Assembly (NCBI RefSeq): GCF_020735385.1
Contig: NZ_CP085953.1
Coordinates: 1,302,001 to 1,366,000, forward strand
Direction: 5' to 3'
Source: Granulicatella elegans
GTDB lineage: Bacteria > Bacillota > Bacilli > Lactobacillales > Aerococcaceae
DNA: 64,000 nucleotides
Position 1 is the stretch's first letter, and each line of letters opens with the position of its first letter. A model generated the notes under the pieces. That model was not told where the DNA came from and made no database searches. It was given only the letters and a program-made list of their open reading frames with translations. This document shows positions 17,868 to 26,401 of the stretch, in pieces. The position numbers were made by a program, and so were the translations under genes.

Positions 17868-18384
17868 GCAGTTAATGGCATTAGCGATATTTGCAGTTAG
17901 TTTTCTACTGATAAGTGGAGTTTATCAAGTATTAACGAAAGTGCAAAGCAAATTAGAAGTACCGAATTGTATCGAGTGGCATTTAATGGTGACCCAATTG
18001 GATACTCATTTACAAGGATATGCAAGACCTCCTATTGTATTCGAACATAAATTTGAAGATGGACGTCCTATAAAGGAAGAATCTTATTTTATTAGAGCAA
18101 AATCAGAAAATAATCAATCAAAAAATACTTTATGGATTAGTAAAGGAGAAGGAAAGAAAAAAGGGTATCATCCTTTATTAATAGGATACGAAGAATTGCA
18201 TATGCACGGTGAAAAAGATGGAGTACGATTTAAAGCCACCCTTCGAAATAAAGAGATATTTGAACTATACTTTATTCCAGGAAATCGAGTTATTTCACTT
18301 GAAAAAGAGGTCATTCAAGAAGAACATAAAAAGGAGAAAACTAATGATGAAAAATCGGCTATCGTACCAAAAGATAAAAGCTAG
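17821..18384 (+). CDS. comGF: Minor competence pseudopilin ComGF
   Basis: 187 residues. The N-terminus RKKSAFLLIEQLMALAIFAVS is a prepilin-type signal, and the following region (CIEWHLMVTQLDTHLQGY) fits the ComGF family. The start is TTG 17821, because GAGGAGGTGATTC lies directly before it and no ATG or GTG is in frame nearby. The gene overlaps comGE by 47 bases, so translation is probably coupled. The C-terminal tail is Lys/Glu-rich and overlaps the comGG start. Confidence 0.87.
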   Translation: MKGWVLRKKSAFLLIEQLMALAIFAVSFLLISGVYQVLTKVQSKLEVPNCIEWHLMVTQLDTHLQGYARPPIVFEHKFEDGRPIKEESYFIRAKSENNQSKNTLWISKGEGKKKGYHPLLIGYEELHMHGEKDGVRFKATLRNKEIFELYFIPGNRVISLEKEVIQEEHKKEKTNDEKSAIVPKDKS

Positions 18385-18733
18385 CTTAGTAGTTCCTTTT
18401 TTATCCTTATTGTTTATTACTAGCTTAGTGACAGTAGCGCTTTATCAAATCCGAGTCGCAAATGCCAATCAATTTCGATTACTCCGTGATACGTATCGTC
18501 TGAAAATAATGTTAGAATTAACAACTCAAAATTTAGATAGTCATTTAGAAGTAAAAGATAACGAAATGAATTTTCCGAGTAGAATAGACTTTTCGACTGG
18601 AAATGTAGAAATTAAATGGGATGAAAAAAATAAGGCTTTTGATTTAACTGCTCATTTAAAAAATGGTTCAACACGCTCTGAAAAAGTTTATCTTGTAGTT
18701 AATGAGAAGAAAGTTAACGAAAAAACACAGTGA
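18344..18733 (+). CDS. comGG: Minor competence pseudopilin ComGG-like
   Basis: 129 residues. One hydrophobic segment (about 15-37, VVPFLSLLFITSLVTVALYQ) is followed by a polar domain. ComGG proteins lack a clear prepilin motif, and this one does too. Assignment is by position as the seventh gene of the comG operon and by topology. The frame is open from 18209, but ATG 18344 (or 18347) follows AAAGGAG at good spacing. It overlaps comGF by 41 bases. Confidence 0.8.
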   Translation: MMKNRLSYQKIKASLVVPFLSLLFITSLVTVALYQIRVANANQFRLLRDTYRLKIMLELTTQNLDSHLEVKDNEMNFPSRIDFSTGNVEIKWDEKNKAFDLTAHLKNGSTRSEKVYLVVNEKKVNEKTQ

Positions 18734-18738
18734 ATGAG

Positions 18739-18767
18739 TTTGTTTCATATGCAATCTATGGTATACT
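18739..18767 (+). promoter_or_regulatory. Promoter of rodZ
   Basis: TTTGTT/TTGTTT (18739-18745) is followed by TATACT at 18762-18767, preceded by TGG (extended -10 type). Confidence 0.65.
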
Positions 18768-18798
18768 TTTTATGACAATATGAAAAGTTGGTGATTAA

Positions 18799-19680
18799 AT
18801 GGAACAAACAATTGGAGAAATCTTAAAACGTGCTCGTCAACAAAAAGGCTATACTTTAGATGACTTGCAACAAATTACAAAAATTCAAAAAAAATATTTA
18901 ATTGCAATCGAAGAAAATGACTTTGATTTGATGCCTGGAGACTTTTATACTCGTGCATTTATTAAGCAAGTAGCAGAAACAGTTGGAGTAGATGGTGTTC
19001 GATTATTAGAAGAATTTGCATTAGAAACTCCAAAAAATCTTGGAGGAATTTCAGAGGAAGAATCTGTATTAGCAGATAAAAAAATTATCTCAAGTCGTTT
19101 ATCAAATAATCGTGAAGCGCAAACTTCTGTCACAAAAGTTTGGGGACAATTTAAAAATTATTTACCTACAATTTTATTAGGAATGTTAGCAGTAGCGATT
19201 GTATTTGCCATTGCACAATCACTATTAAATAAACGTTCAACACCAAAGCCGGCAACCGTTTCGACAACAGTTACAGTTCAAAATACAACAACAGCTGAGA
19301 AAGCAGAAGAAACAACAGTAGCGGAAACAACACAATCAACAACTACTACAAAAGAATCAAAAGAAACAACGATTCGTTATTCTTATGCAAATGGAAATTC
19401 ATTATATTACACTGCAAAATTAGCAGAATTACCTGCAAACTTAGTAGTAACGAACCGTGCAAAAACACAATTGTGGGCAAGAATTACAGCAAATCAAAAA
19501 GTAGTAGCAGATGGAGCTCCAACAACAGGACAACAATTAGTAGGAGTAATTCCTGAAGGAACTAATTCAATTGTTTTAAACTTTGGTTATACACCAGTTG
19601 GTACAATCACTTTAGCAGGACAAGAAATTCAAATTCCTGATGGAGTTAGTGCTACAGCTATTTATATTACAGTAGAATAG
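18799..19680 (+). CDS. rodZ: RodZ-like cell-shape/division protein
   Basis: 293 residues. A cytoplasmic XRE-type helix-turn-helix domain (1-70) is followed by a linker, one membrane helix (about 121-143), a Thr/Glu-rich extracellular linker (about 155-190) and a C-terminal beta-rich DUF4115 domain. This is the RodZ architecture, in which the HTH contacts the cytoskeleton or elongation complex rather than DNA. The start GEILKRARQQKGYTLDDLQ is characteristic. It is followed after 10 bases by pgsA, a rodZ-pgsA pairing common in Firmicutes. Confidence 0.88.
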   Translation: MEQTIGEILKRARQQKGYTLDDLQQITKIQKKYLIAIEENDFDLMPGDFYTRAFIKQVAETVGVDGVRLLEEFALETPKNLGGISEEESVLADKKIISSRLSNNREAQTSVTKVWGQFKNYLPTILLGMLAVAIVFAIAQSLLNKRSTPKPATVSTTVTVQNTTTAEKAEETTVAETTQSTTTTKESKETTIRYSYANGNSLYYTAKLAELPANLVVTNRAKTQLWARITANQKVVADGAPTTGQQLVGVIPEGTNSIVLNFGYTPVGTITLAGQEIQIPDGVSATAIYITVE

Positions 19681-19690
19681 AGGGAATTGC

Positions 19691-20278
19691 ATGAATATTG
19701 CCAATCGATTAACCATTGCTCGTATAGTCATGATTCCTTTGTTCTTGCTAATAATGTGTTTTCCAAAAGATGTTTTAGGAATGGTGAATGTTTTTCATTC
19801 AAACTTAAGTATTAGTTGGGTATTGGCAATGATTATTTTTACGATTGCTAGTATTACAGATTTTTTAGATGGATATTTAGCTAGAAAATATCACTTAATT
19901 ACAAACTTTGGAAAATTTGCCGATCCTTTAGCAGATAAATTATTAGTGATGACGGCTTTTATTACATTAGTAGGAGCTGGAGTCATTCCAATGTGGATTG
20001 TAGCAGTGATTGTATGTAGAGAACTGGCTGTAACAGGGCTTCGTTTATTATTAGTTAATGATGGTGAAGTACTTGCAGCAGCATGGCCTGGAAAAGTTAA
20101 AACAGCAACACAAATGTTAGCGATTATCTTTTTATTGATTGATGATTTTCCAGTAAAAGGATTGCCATTTTCAATTGGAACGATTTTGCTATATGTGTGT
20201 TTAGTTGCAACAGTATATTCAGGAGTAGATTACTTTATAAAAAATAAACATGTTTTTGCAGATTCATTTTCTGTTTAA
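19691..20278 (+). CDS. pgsA: CDP-diacylglycerol-glycerol-3-phosphate 3-phosphatidyltransferase
   Basis: 195-residue membrane enzyme that makes phosphatidylglycerol-phosphate from CDP-diacylglycerol and glycerol-3-phosphate. The CDP-alcohol phosphotransferase motif D-G-x2-A-R-x8-G-x3-D-x3-D is complete: D60, G61, A64, R65, G74, D78 and D82. It has about five to six membrane segments. Start ATG 19691 follows GAGGG. It is essential for anionic lipids, and so also for lipoteichoic acid supply. A strong hairpin follows. Confidence 0.96.
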   Translation: MNIANRLTIARIVMIPLFLLIMCFPKDVLGMVNVFHSNLSISWVLAMIIFTIASITDFLDGYLARKYHLITNFGKFADPLADKLLVMTAFITLVGAGVIPMWIVAVIVCRELAVTGLRLLLVNDGEVLAAAWPGKVKTATQMLAIIFLLIDDFPVKGLPFSIGTILLYVCLVATVYSGVDYFIKNKHVFADSFSV

Positions 20279-20285
20279 TGGTGGA

Positions 20286-20319
20286 GGCTGGGGTTTACCC
20301 AGCCTTTTGTTTTTTTATA
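20286..20319 (+). terminator. Terminator after pgsA
   Basis: GGCTGGG (20286-20292) pairs with CCCAGCC (20298-20304), followed by a T-rich tail. Confidence 0.9.
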
Positions 20320-20337
20320 AATGAGGAGTAGTAAAGT

Positions 20338-21579
20338 ATGAAAGCAGAAATTATTACAGTCGGAACAGAATTATTAATGGGACAAGTTATTAATACAAAT
20401 AGTGCAACTATTGCTAGAGAATTAGCAAAGTTGTCTATTCCAACTTATTACCAACAAACCGTTGGAGATAATCCAGAAAGAATGTTTGAGAGTATTCAAC
20501 TAGCTAGTAGTCGTAGTGATTTAATTATTTTAAGTGGTGGATTAGGTCCTACGACAGATGATATTACAAAACAAGTTTTAGCTAAATTTGTTCAAAAAGA
20601 ATTAGTAGAAGATGAAGAAGCGATGGATAAAATTATTCGTTTCCATAAACATTCTCATCGTCCAATGAGCCCTAATAACCGACTCCAAGCATTAGCTTTT
20701 GAAGGTGAAATAGTTTTTAAAAATCACAATGGTTTAGCGGTTGGTGGTGCAGTAGAAACAGATTCAACTATTTTTATTGTGTTACCTGGACCTCCAAGTG
20801 AATTAAAAATGATGCTTGAAAAAGAGGCGATACCATATTTAAAAGAAAAAGTTTCAAATGAAGGAACTTTTGTATCTAGGTATCTACGTTTCTTTGGAAT
20901 TGGAGAATCAAGATTAGTAACCGATTTAGAACAATTAATTGCAGAACAAATGAATCCGACGATTGCTCCATACGCAGGAATGTATGAAGTTGTTCTTCGT
21001 TTAACCGCAAATGGGGATACAAAAGAAGAGTGTGAACAGTTATTAGATGAATTAGAAGAAAAAATATTATCCGTTGAACGTGAGTATTTTTATGGATATG
21101 GAGAGTATGAAACACTATTATCGATTACAAGCGAATTATTAAAAAATAGTGGATTAAGTATTGCTTCTGCAGAGAGTTTAACAGGAGGGCTTTTTGCTTC
21201 AACATTAATTTCTGTTGAAGGAAGTTCACAGTATGTATTAGGTTCTTGTGTTGCTTATCAAGAAGCTGTAAAGAAAAATCAATTACAAGTTTCTCAAGAA
21301 ATATTAGAAACATATGGAATGGTCAGTGTTGAGTGCGCTGAAGCGATGGCAGAAAATGTACGGAAAATATTTGGAAGTGACTTAGGAATTTCTTTCACAG
21401 GAATAGCCGGTCCATCTCCAATGGAAGAAAAAGAAGTAGGAACTGTATTTGTTTCATTAGCAGATGGGTTAGAAACCAAAACAATAGAATTACATTTAGC
21501 AAGAAATCGTAATGGTAACCGAGAATTTGCAGTTCAATATGGATTAAATGAGTTAAGGAAATATTTATTAAAAAAATAA
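20338..21579 (+). CDS. cinA: CinA (competence/damage-inducible, nucleotide repair-type protein)
   Basis: 413 residues. The N-terminal molybdopterin-binding-like COG1058 domain (about 1-170) begins MKAEIITVGTELLMGQV. The C-terminal amidase domain (about 255-413) contains ASAESLTGGLF and GIAGP. In related bacteria the C-terminal domain deamidates NMN in pyridine-nucleotide recycling, and cinA-recA forms a competence-linked unit. Start ATG 20338 follows ATGAGGAG. No terminator separates it from recA, so readthrough is likely in addition to recA's own promoter. Confidence 0.94.
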   Translation: MKAEIITVGTELLMGQVINTNSATIARELAKLSIPTYYQQTVGDNPERMFESIQLASSRSDLIILSGGLGPTTDDITKQVLAKFVQKELVEDEEAMDKIIRFHKHSHRPMSPNNRLQALAFEGEIVFKNHNGLAVGGAVETDSTIFIVLPGPPSELKMMLEKEAIPYLKEKVSNEGTFVSRYLRFFGIGESRLVTDLEQLIAEQMNPTIAPYAGMYEVVLRLTANGDTKEECEQLLDELEEKILSVEREYFYGYGEYETLLSITSELLKNSGLSIASAESLTGGLFASTLISVEGSSQYVLGSCVAYQEAVKKNQLQVSQEILETYGMVSVECAEAMAENVRKIFGSDLGISFTGIAGPSPMEEKEVGTVFVSLADGLETKTIELHLARNRNGNREFAVQYGLNELRKYLLKK

Positions 21580-21580
21580 C

Positions 21581-21594
21581 AGAACAAATGTTCG
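21581..21594 (+). promoter_or_regulatory. LexA (SOS) box upstream of recA
   Basis: AGAACAAATGTTCG matches the Gram-positive LexA consensus CGAACRNRYGTTYG at 13 of 14 positions (only the first base differs). It lies 6 bases before the recA -35, where a bound repressor would block the promoter. Confidence 0.85.
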
Positions 21595-21600
21595 TTTTTC

Positions 21601-21630
21601 TTGCTTTCACTATTGAGTATAGTGTATGAT
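21601..21630 (+). promoter_or_regulatory. recA promoter
   Basis: TTGCTT (21601-21606) and TATGAT (21625-21630) with an 18-base spacer, directly behind the SOS box. Confidence 0.7.
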
Positions 21631-21662
21631 AAGGATGAATTAAGAGGACATGGAGGTTTAAC

Positions 21663-22718
21663 ATGGCAGATCAAGAAAATCGTCAACGTGCATTAGATGA
21701 TGCATTGAAAAAAATTGAAAAGAGTTATGGTAAAGGTGCAGTAATGAAATTAGGAGAAAAAGCTGATTCGCAAGTTCAGACAGTTTCTTCAGGTTCATTA
21801 GCACTAGATATTGCATTAGGAGCAGGTGGATACCCTAAAGGAAGAATTATTGAAATTTTTGGTCCTGAATCAAGTGGTAAAACAACGGTTGCTTTACATG
21901 CGGTAGCAGAAGTACAAAAACGTGGTGGAGTAGCAGCATTTATCGATGCGGAACATGCTTTAGATCCAGAATATGCAAGAGCATTAGGCGTTAATATTGA
22001 AGAATTATTATTATCTCAACCAGATACTGGTGAACAAGGACTTGGAATTGCAGATGCATTAGTGGCTTCAGGGGCAGTTGATATTGTAATTGTCGACTCA
22101 GTAGCTGCATTAGTACCACGTGCAGAAATTGAAGGAGATATGGGACAATCTCATGTGGGGCTTCAAGCTCGTTTAATGTCTCAAGCGCTTCGTAAATTAT
22201 CGGGGACAATTAATCGTACGAAAACAATTGCAATCTTTATTAACCAATTACGTGAAAAAGTAGGAATTATGTTTGGTAATCCAGAAACAACTCCTGGTGG
22301 ACGTGCATTAAAATTCTATGCAAGTATTCGTTTAGATGTTCGTCGTAGTGACCAAATTAAAAATGGAACAGAAATTTTAGGAAATCACACTAAAATTAAA
22401 GTCGTGAAAAATAAAGTTGCGCCACCATTTAAAATAGCTGAAGTGGATATCATGTATGGAGAAGGAATTTCTCAAATTGGAGAAATTTTAGATATGGCTT
22501 CTGGTTTAGATTTTGTGAAGAAGAGCGGTGCTTGGTATGCCTACAATGATGAAAAAATTGGCCAAGGCCGTGAAAATGCGAAGAAATACTTAATGGAACA
22601 TCCAGAAATTGTTGAAGTATTAACACAGAAAATTCGTGCTCACTATAATATTGGTGGAGAAGTTCTTTCTCAAGAGGCAGAAGATTTAGGTCAAACAAAT
22701 TTATTAGATGAAGAATAG
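21663..22718 (+). CDS. recA: Recombinase RecA
   Basis: 351-residue strand-exchange ATPase for homologous recombination, SOS induction and integration of transformed DNA. The Walker A motif is GPESSGKT (67-74), and the full core continues through [10 protein letters not shown] and [10 protein letters not shown]. Start ATG 21663 follows TGGAGG. An SOS box and a promoter lie between cinA and recA, and a terminator follows. Together with comG and cinA nearby, it fits a competence-related neighbourhood. Confidence 0.99.
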   Translation: MADQENRQRALDDALKKIEKSYGKGAVMKLGEKADSQVQTVSSGSLALDIALGAGGYPKGRIIEIFGPESSGKTTVALHAVAEVQKRGGVAAFIDAEHALDPEYARALGVNIEELLLSQPDTGEQGLGIADALVASGAVDIVIVDSVAALVPRAEIEGDMGQSHVGLQARLMSQALRKLSGTINRTKTIAIFINQLREKVGIMFGNPETTPGGRALKFYASIRLDVRRSDQIKNGTEILGNHTKIKVVKNKVAPPFKIAEVDIMYGEGISQIGEILDMASGLDFVKKSGAWYAYNDEKIGQGRENAKKYLMEHPEIVEVLTQKIRAHYNIGGEVLSQEAEDLGQTNLLDEE

Positions 22719-22727
22719 CATGATAGA

Positions 22728-22762
22728 AGAGAATGATTTAGTTTTGATCATTCTCTTTTTTT
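22728..22762 (+). terminator. Terminator of recA
   Basis: AGAGAATGAT (22728-22737) pairs with ATCATTCTCT (22747-22756), followed by a T-run. Confidence 0.9.
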
Positions 22763-22843
22763 GAAAAATTCTAATAGAAAAAAACTAAGGATGAATATCG
22801 GTAGAAATTCAAACAAATGATGGTGTTTTTTTCATGGAAGGGC

Positions 22844-22849
22844 TATAAT
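22844..22849 (+). promoter_or_regulatory. -10 element of the two-component operon
   Basis: A perfect TATAAT stands 62 bases before the response-regulator start. No good -35 is 16-18 bases upstream, so an activator may be needed, or the real promoter may lie elsewhere in the 190-base gap. Confidence 0.45.
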
Positions 22850-22910
22850 GAACTTGAAGAATATGTTATGATAGCAATGAATATAAAAAATATTAGGGTG
22901 AGGTGTATCC

Positions 22911-23606
22911 GTGTCAATGAATCAAAGAATCTTAATTATTGAAGACGAAAAAAACTTAGCACGATTTGTAGAATTAGAATTACAACATGAAGGATATGAA
23001 ACAAAAATTTGTTTCGATGGACGTAGTGGCTTACAAGTAGCTACTGAGGAAGAATGGGATGTTATTTTATTAGATTTAATGTTGCCAGAATTAAATGGAC
23101 TAGAAGTGGTTCGTCGTCTTCGCCAAGTGAAGAAAACACCAATTATCATTATGACTGCTAGAGATTCTGTAATGGACCGTGTAACGGGTTTAGATCAAGG
23201 GGCAGATGATTATGTTGTTAAACCGTTTGAAATTGAGGAAATCCTAGCAAGAATTCGTGCATTGTTTAGACGATTAAGTATCGAAGAAGAAGCGCGTGTA
23301 CAAAAACAGACGATTTTAGAATATCGAGATTTAGTCATTGAAAAAGAAAATCGTACAGTGCGTCGTAATGGAGAATTAATTGATTTAACGAAAAGAGAAT
23401 ATGAATTACTATTAATGTTAATGGAAAATATTAATGTCGTTCTTTCACGAGAAGTTTTATTAAACCAAGTATGGGGATATAAAATGGAAGTAGAAACGAA
23501 TGTTATTGATGTATATATTCGTTATTTAAGAAATAAAATTGATATTCCAGGACGTGAAAGTTATATTCAAACCGTTCGTGGAACTGGGTATGTAATGCGT
23601 CGTTAG
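22911..23606 (+). CDS. OmpR-family response regulator, CovR/ArlR-like
   Basis: 231 residues: receiver domain (1-125) with phosphoacceptor D55 in LLDLMLPE, and a winged-helix DNA-binding domain (about 135-231). The N-terminal run RILIIEDEKNLARFVELELQ closely matches CovR/CsrR and ArlR, global virulence and surface regulators in streptococci and staphylococci. Start GTG 22911 has GGTGAGG at suitable spacing; ATG 22917 is possible but sits further away. The histidine kinase follows after 20 bases. Naming it covR or arlR would go beyond the evidence. Confidence 0.9.
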   Translation: MSMNQRILIIEDEKNLARFVELELQHEGYETKICFDGRSGLQVATEEEWDVILLDLMLPELNGLEVVRRLRQVKKTPIIIMTARDSVMDRVTGLDQGADDYVVKPFEIEEILARIRALFRRLSIEEEARVQKQTILEYRDLVIEKENRTVRRNGELIDLTKREYELLLMLMENINVVLSREVLLNQVWGYKMEVETNVIDVYIRYLRNKIDIPGRESYIQTVRGTGYVMRR

Positions 23607-23626
23607 TCAAGAAAATGGAGGATATC

Positions 23627-25087
23627 ATGAAAGAAAAACATGAAAAAACTTCCGTTGGGAAAAAATGGTGGTTGATTATTTCGACCACTATTTTTTTACT
23701 ATTCACATTGGTTACGATTGGATTTTTAATGTTTGAAATTCAATATTATCAAAGTCAAAAAATAGCCTTAACGGAAAAATATAGAGAACAATTAAGCGAA
23801 AAATTATCAGAATACGAATCACCACTCACTTCAGCCAATATTATAGCTACATTGAATCAAAATAACAGTTATCAAAAAGATAAAGATGGTATTTACCAAA
23901 AGAAATTTTATATTAATGATCAACAATTTAATGTACAAGTATATGGAACAAATCGAAAAGAAATTTTCAGAACTCAATCTTGGAATGATGGAGAATTGAT
24001 TGGGAATGACTCTAAAACTCAGATTAAGAAATTAAAAAATGGACAAACAATTTTTCAAACTTCTATGCCTATCATTTCTAACAAATCAAGAGTTTTGATA
24101 GGGTATTTAGTAATTACAAACCGATTAGATAATTTAAAACAATTAAAAGAGGAATTAAATCGGTTAGCTCTGTCAATTCTTTTTATTTCAGCAATTATTG
24201 CTGTCATTTTAGGATACTTATTATCGAATCAAATGACTAAACCGATTAAAAAAATTCAAGAAATCATTTCATCCATTAGTGAAGAAAATATTTCAACGAA
24301 GCGAATCAAAGTTTCAGAAAAGAACGATGAATTCGCAATTGTTTCTGAACATTTTAATGAATTATTAGATAAGATTAGTTTTTATATTGAACAACAAAAA
24401 CATTTTGTAGAAGATGTTTCCCATGAATTAAGAACACCTGTAGCGATTGTAGAAGGGCATTTAAAATTATTAAACCGTTGGGGGAAAGATGATCCAGAAG
24501 TGTTAGAAGAATCCCTTCAAGCTTCACTAGTAGAGTTGCAAAGAATGAAAACTTTAGTCCAAGAGATGTTAGATTTATCTCGTGCACCTCAAGTGAAAGA
24601 ACATTATAAAGATGCTACAACAAATGTTACTGAAGTTACCAAGCAAGTGGTGCATAATTTCAGAGTGTTATATCCTGAATTTACCTTTATATTTGATGAT
24701 GATTTAAATCGTGATTTATTCATCCCTATTTATTTAAATCATTTAGAACAAGTAGTCATTATTTTAATGGATAATGCCGTGAAATATTCTCTTGATCGAA
24801 AAGAAATTATATTAAGTTTATCAAAAGGGGAAGAGCATGTAGAAATTGCTGTTCAAGATTTTGGAATGGGAATGACGGAAGAAGATCGTAAAAAAGTTTT
24901 CTCAAGATTTTACCGTGTAGATAAAGCTCGTTCAAGAGAACGAGGCGGTAATGGTTTAGGATTATCCATTGCGAAAGAATTAATTGAAAGTTATGATGGA
25001 GAAATTTCAGTGACAACTTTATTAAATCATGGCTCAATTTTTAAAATTACATTACCTTTGACGAAAAAAGATAAAGGAATGAAATAA
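23627..25087 (+). CDS. Membrane histidine kinase, CovS/ArlS-like
   Basis: About 486 residues. Two membrane helices (about 14-37 and 180-202) flank an extracellular sensor of roughly 140 residues. A HAMP domain, the dimerisation/phosphoacceptor helix with H266 in DVSHELRTP, and an ATPase domain with N and G boxes (NAVKYS, GMGMTEEDR, GGNGLGLSIAKE) follow. ATG 23615 opens the frame but overlaps the GGAGG site; ATG 23627 is correctly spaced from it. It partners the response regulator just upstream. Confidence 0.9.
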   Translation: MKEKHEKTSVGKKWWLIISTTIFLLFTLVTIGFLMFEIQYYQSQKIALTEKYREQLSEKLSEYESPLTSANIIATLNQNNSYQKDKDGIYQKKFYINDQQFNVQVYGTNRKEIFRTQSWNDGELIGNDSKTQIKKLKNGQTIFQTSMPIISNKSRVLIGYLVITNRLDNLKQLKEELNRLALSILFISAIIAVILGYLLSNQMTKPIKKIQEIISSISEENISTKRIKVSEKNDEFAIVSEHFNELLDKISFYIEQQKHFVEDVSHELRTPVAIVEGHLKLLNRWGKDDPEVLEESLQASLVELQRMKTLVQEMLDLSRAPQVKEHYKDATTNVTEVTKQVVHNFRVLYPEFTFIFDDDLNRDLFIPIYLNHLEQVVIILMDNAVKYSLDRKEIILSLSKGEEHVEIAVQDFGMGMTEEDRKKVFSRFYRVDKARSRERGGNGLGLSIAKELIESYDGEISVTTLLNHGSIFKITLPLTKKDKGMK

Positions 25088-25091
25088 TGGA

Positions 25092-25685
25092 ATGCGAAAA
25101 AAAGATAAAGACTACGCAAGAAGAATGGCCAAAGAAAATTTATTGCGGTTGAGTAAGGAAGAAAGAATCGTTCAAGAAGATAAGATTATTGCTTATCTAG
25201 AAAAGAATGCTCAATGGAAAAACGCTCAAGTAATTGCATTAACGAAATCAATGCCTATCGAGTTTTCATTGGAAAAAGTTGTCGAGATAGCTCGAAAAAT
25301 GAATAAGAAAATTGTAGTTCCCGTAACTTTACCACATCGACAAATGAAATTTGCGTTTTGGGATGAAAAGACTGAATTTCAAAAAAATTCCTTTGGAGTC
25401 GAAGAACCAATCCATCCCGTCTGGGTAGAGGAAGAGCAGATTGATTTAGTCATCGTTCCTGGACTTGCCTATTCTAAAAAAGGAGAACGATTAGGGTTTG
25501 GTGGAGGATATTATGACCGATTTTTAGAAAAACACAATTATTCTACACTGAGTCTTGCTTATAAAGAACAAGTCTATGATGAAGTGAGTTGGGAAATTGA
25601 AGTGTTTGATCAATGTATTCAAACACTGATTACAATGGAAGGAGTGTCGAATACAAATGAATTATTGGAGAAAAGAAAGATATAA
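25092..25685 (+). CDS. 5-formyltetrahydrofolate cyclo-ligase
   Basis: 197 residues. It converts 5-formyl-THF to 5,10-methenyl-THF with ATP, returning folate to the one-carbon pool. The signature LGFGGGYYDRFL with the preceding VPGLAYSKKGER is clear. Start ATG 25092 lies 5 bases after the kinase stop, with a weak ribosome site, so translation may be coupled; an internal ATG at 25125 is another option. It overlaps the rhomboid gene by 29 bases. The cyclo-ligase-rhomboid-glucokinase order recurs in Firmicutes. Confidence 0.92.
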   Translation: MRKKDKDYARRMAKENLLRLSKEERIVQEDKIIAYLEKNAQWKNAQVIALTKSMPIEFSLEKVVEIARKMNKKIVVPVTLPHRQMKFAFWDEKTEFQKNSFGVEEPIHPVWVEEEQIDLVIVPGLAYSKKGERLGFGGGYYDRFLEKHNYSTLSLAYKEQVYDEVSWEIEVFDQCIQTLITMEGVSNTNELLEKRKI

Positions 25686-26355
25686 AAGAACCATTTTACA
25701 AAATTTAACGGTTTCAAATGCATTTTTATTGATACAAATTGTGATGTTTATCATGATGACATTACAAGGTGGTTCAACAAATCCCGCAGTATTAGTCTGT
25801 TATGGAGCAAAATATAATCCGTTTATTATCGCTTTTCATCAATATTGGCGTTTTATTACACCAATATTTTTACATATTGGAATAGAACATCTTGTAATGA
25901 ATAGTATCTTTTTATATTTTTTAGGAAATCAACTAGAAAGTATTATTGGTCATGGAAGATTTTTTGTAATCTATCTACTAAGTGGTATCATTGGAAATGT
26001 GGCAAGTTTTGCTTTTAGTCCATCTATTTCAGCGGGGGCAAGTACGTCATTATTTGGTTTATTTGGAATTATTTTATATTTATCTACAAAGCATAAATAT
26101 ATTTATTTTTTCAGGGAATTAGGAATGCAATATAAAGCTCTGTTGATCATGAACCTTATATCCAGCTTGTTTTTAAGTAGAGTAGATGTTTATGGACATC
26201 TTGGTGGTTTAGTGGGTGGATATATGGCTACTGCTGTTTTTACATTTAGAGGGGATGGAGTAACAAAATTTTATGAAAGAATCTTATTTGGGATTGCTTA
26301 TATTATTGTGTTTATCGTGTTGTTCTTTATTGGACTAACACAATTTATACTATGA
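25657..26355 (+). CDS. Rhomboid family intramembrane serine protease
   Basis: 232 residues with six to seven membrane helices. The catalytic dyad is visible: S129 in GASTSLFG and H181 in YGHLGGLVGG. The structural motif WRFITPIFLHIGIEHLVMN, with HxxxH-type histidines in helix 2, is also present. It cleaves membrane helices of client proteins; the substrate is unknown. It starts within the upstream cyclo-ligase gene after GGAAGGAG. Confidence 0.93.
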   Translation: MNYWRKERYKRTILQNLTVSNAFLLIQIVMFIMMTLQGGSTNPAVLVCYGAKYNPFIIAFHQYWRFITPIFLHIGIEHLVMNSIFLYFLGNQLESIIGHGRFFVIYLLSGIIGNVASFAFSPSISAGASTSLFGLFGIILYLSTKHKYIYFFRELGMQYKALLIMNLISSLFLSRVDVYGHLGGLVGGYMATAVFTFRGDGVTKFYERILFGIAYIIVFIVLFFIGLTQFIL

Positions 26356-26401
26356 AATCCCTTTACAAACTGATATACTATAAATATATGAGGTGAGTAT
26401 T

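Noticed and set aside
26362-26390. glcK promoter TTTACA-17-TATATG
   Set aside because: The predicted start would fall after the glcK ribosome site, so it cannot give a translatable transcript. Co-transcription with the rhomboid gene is more likely.
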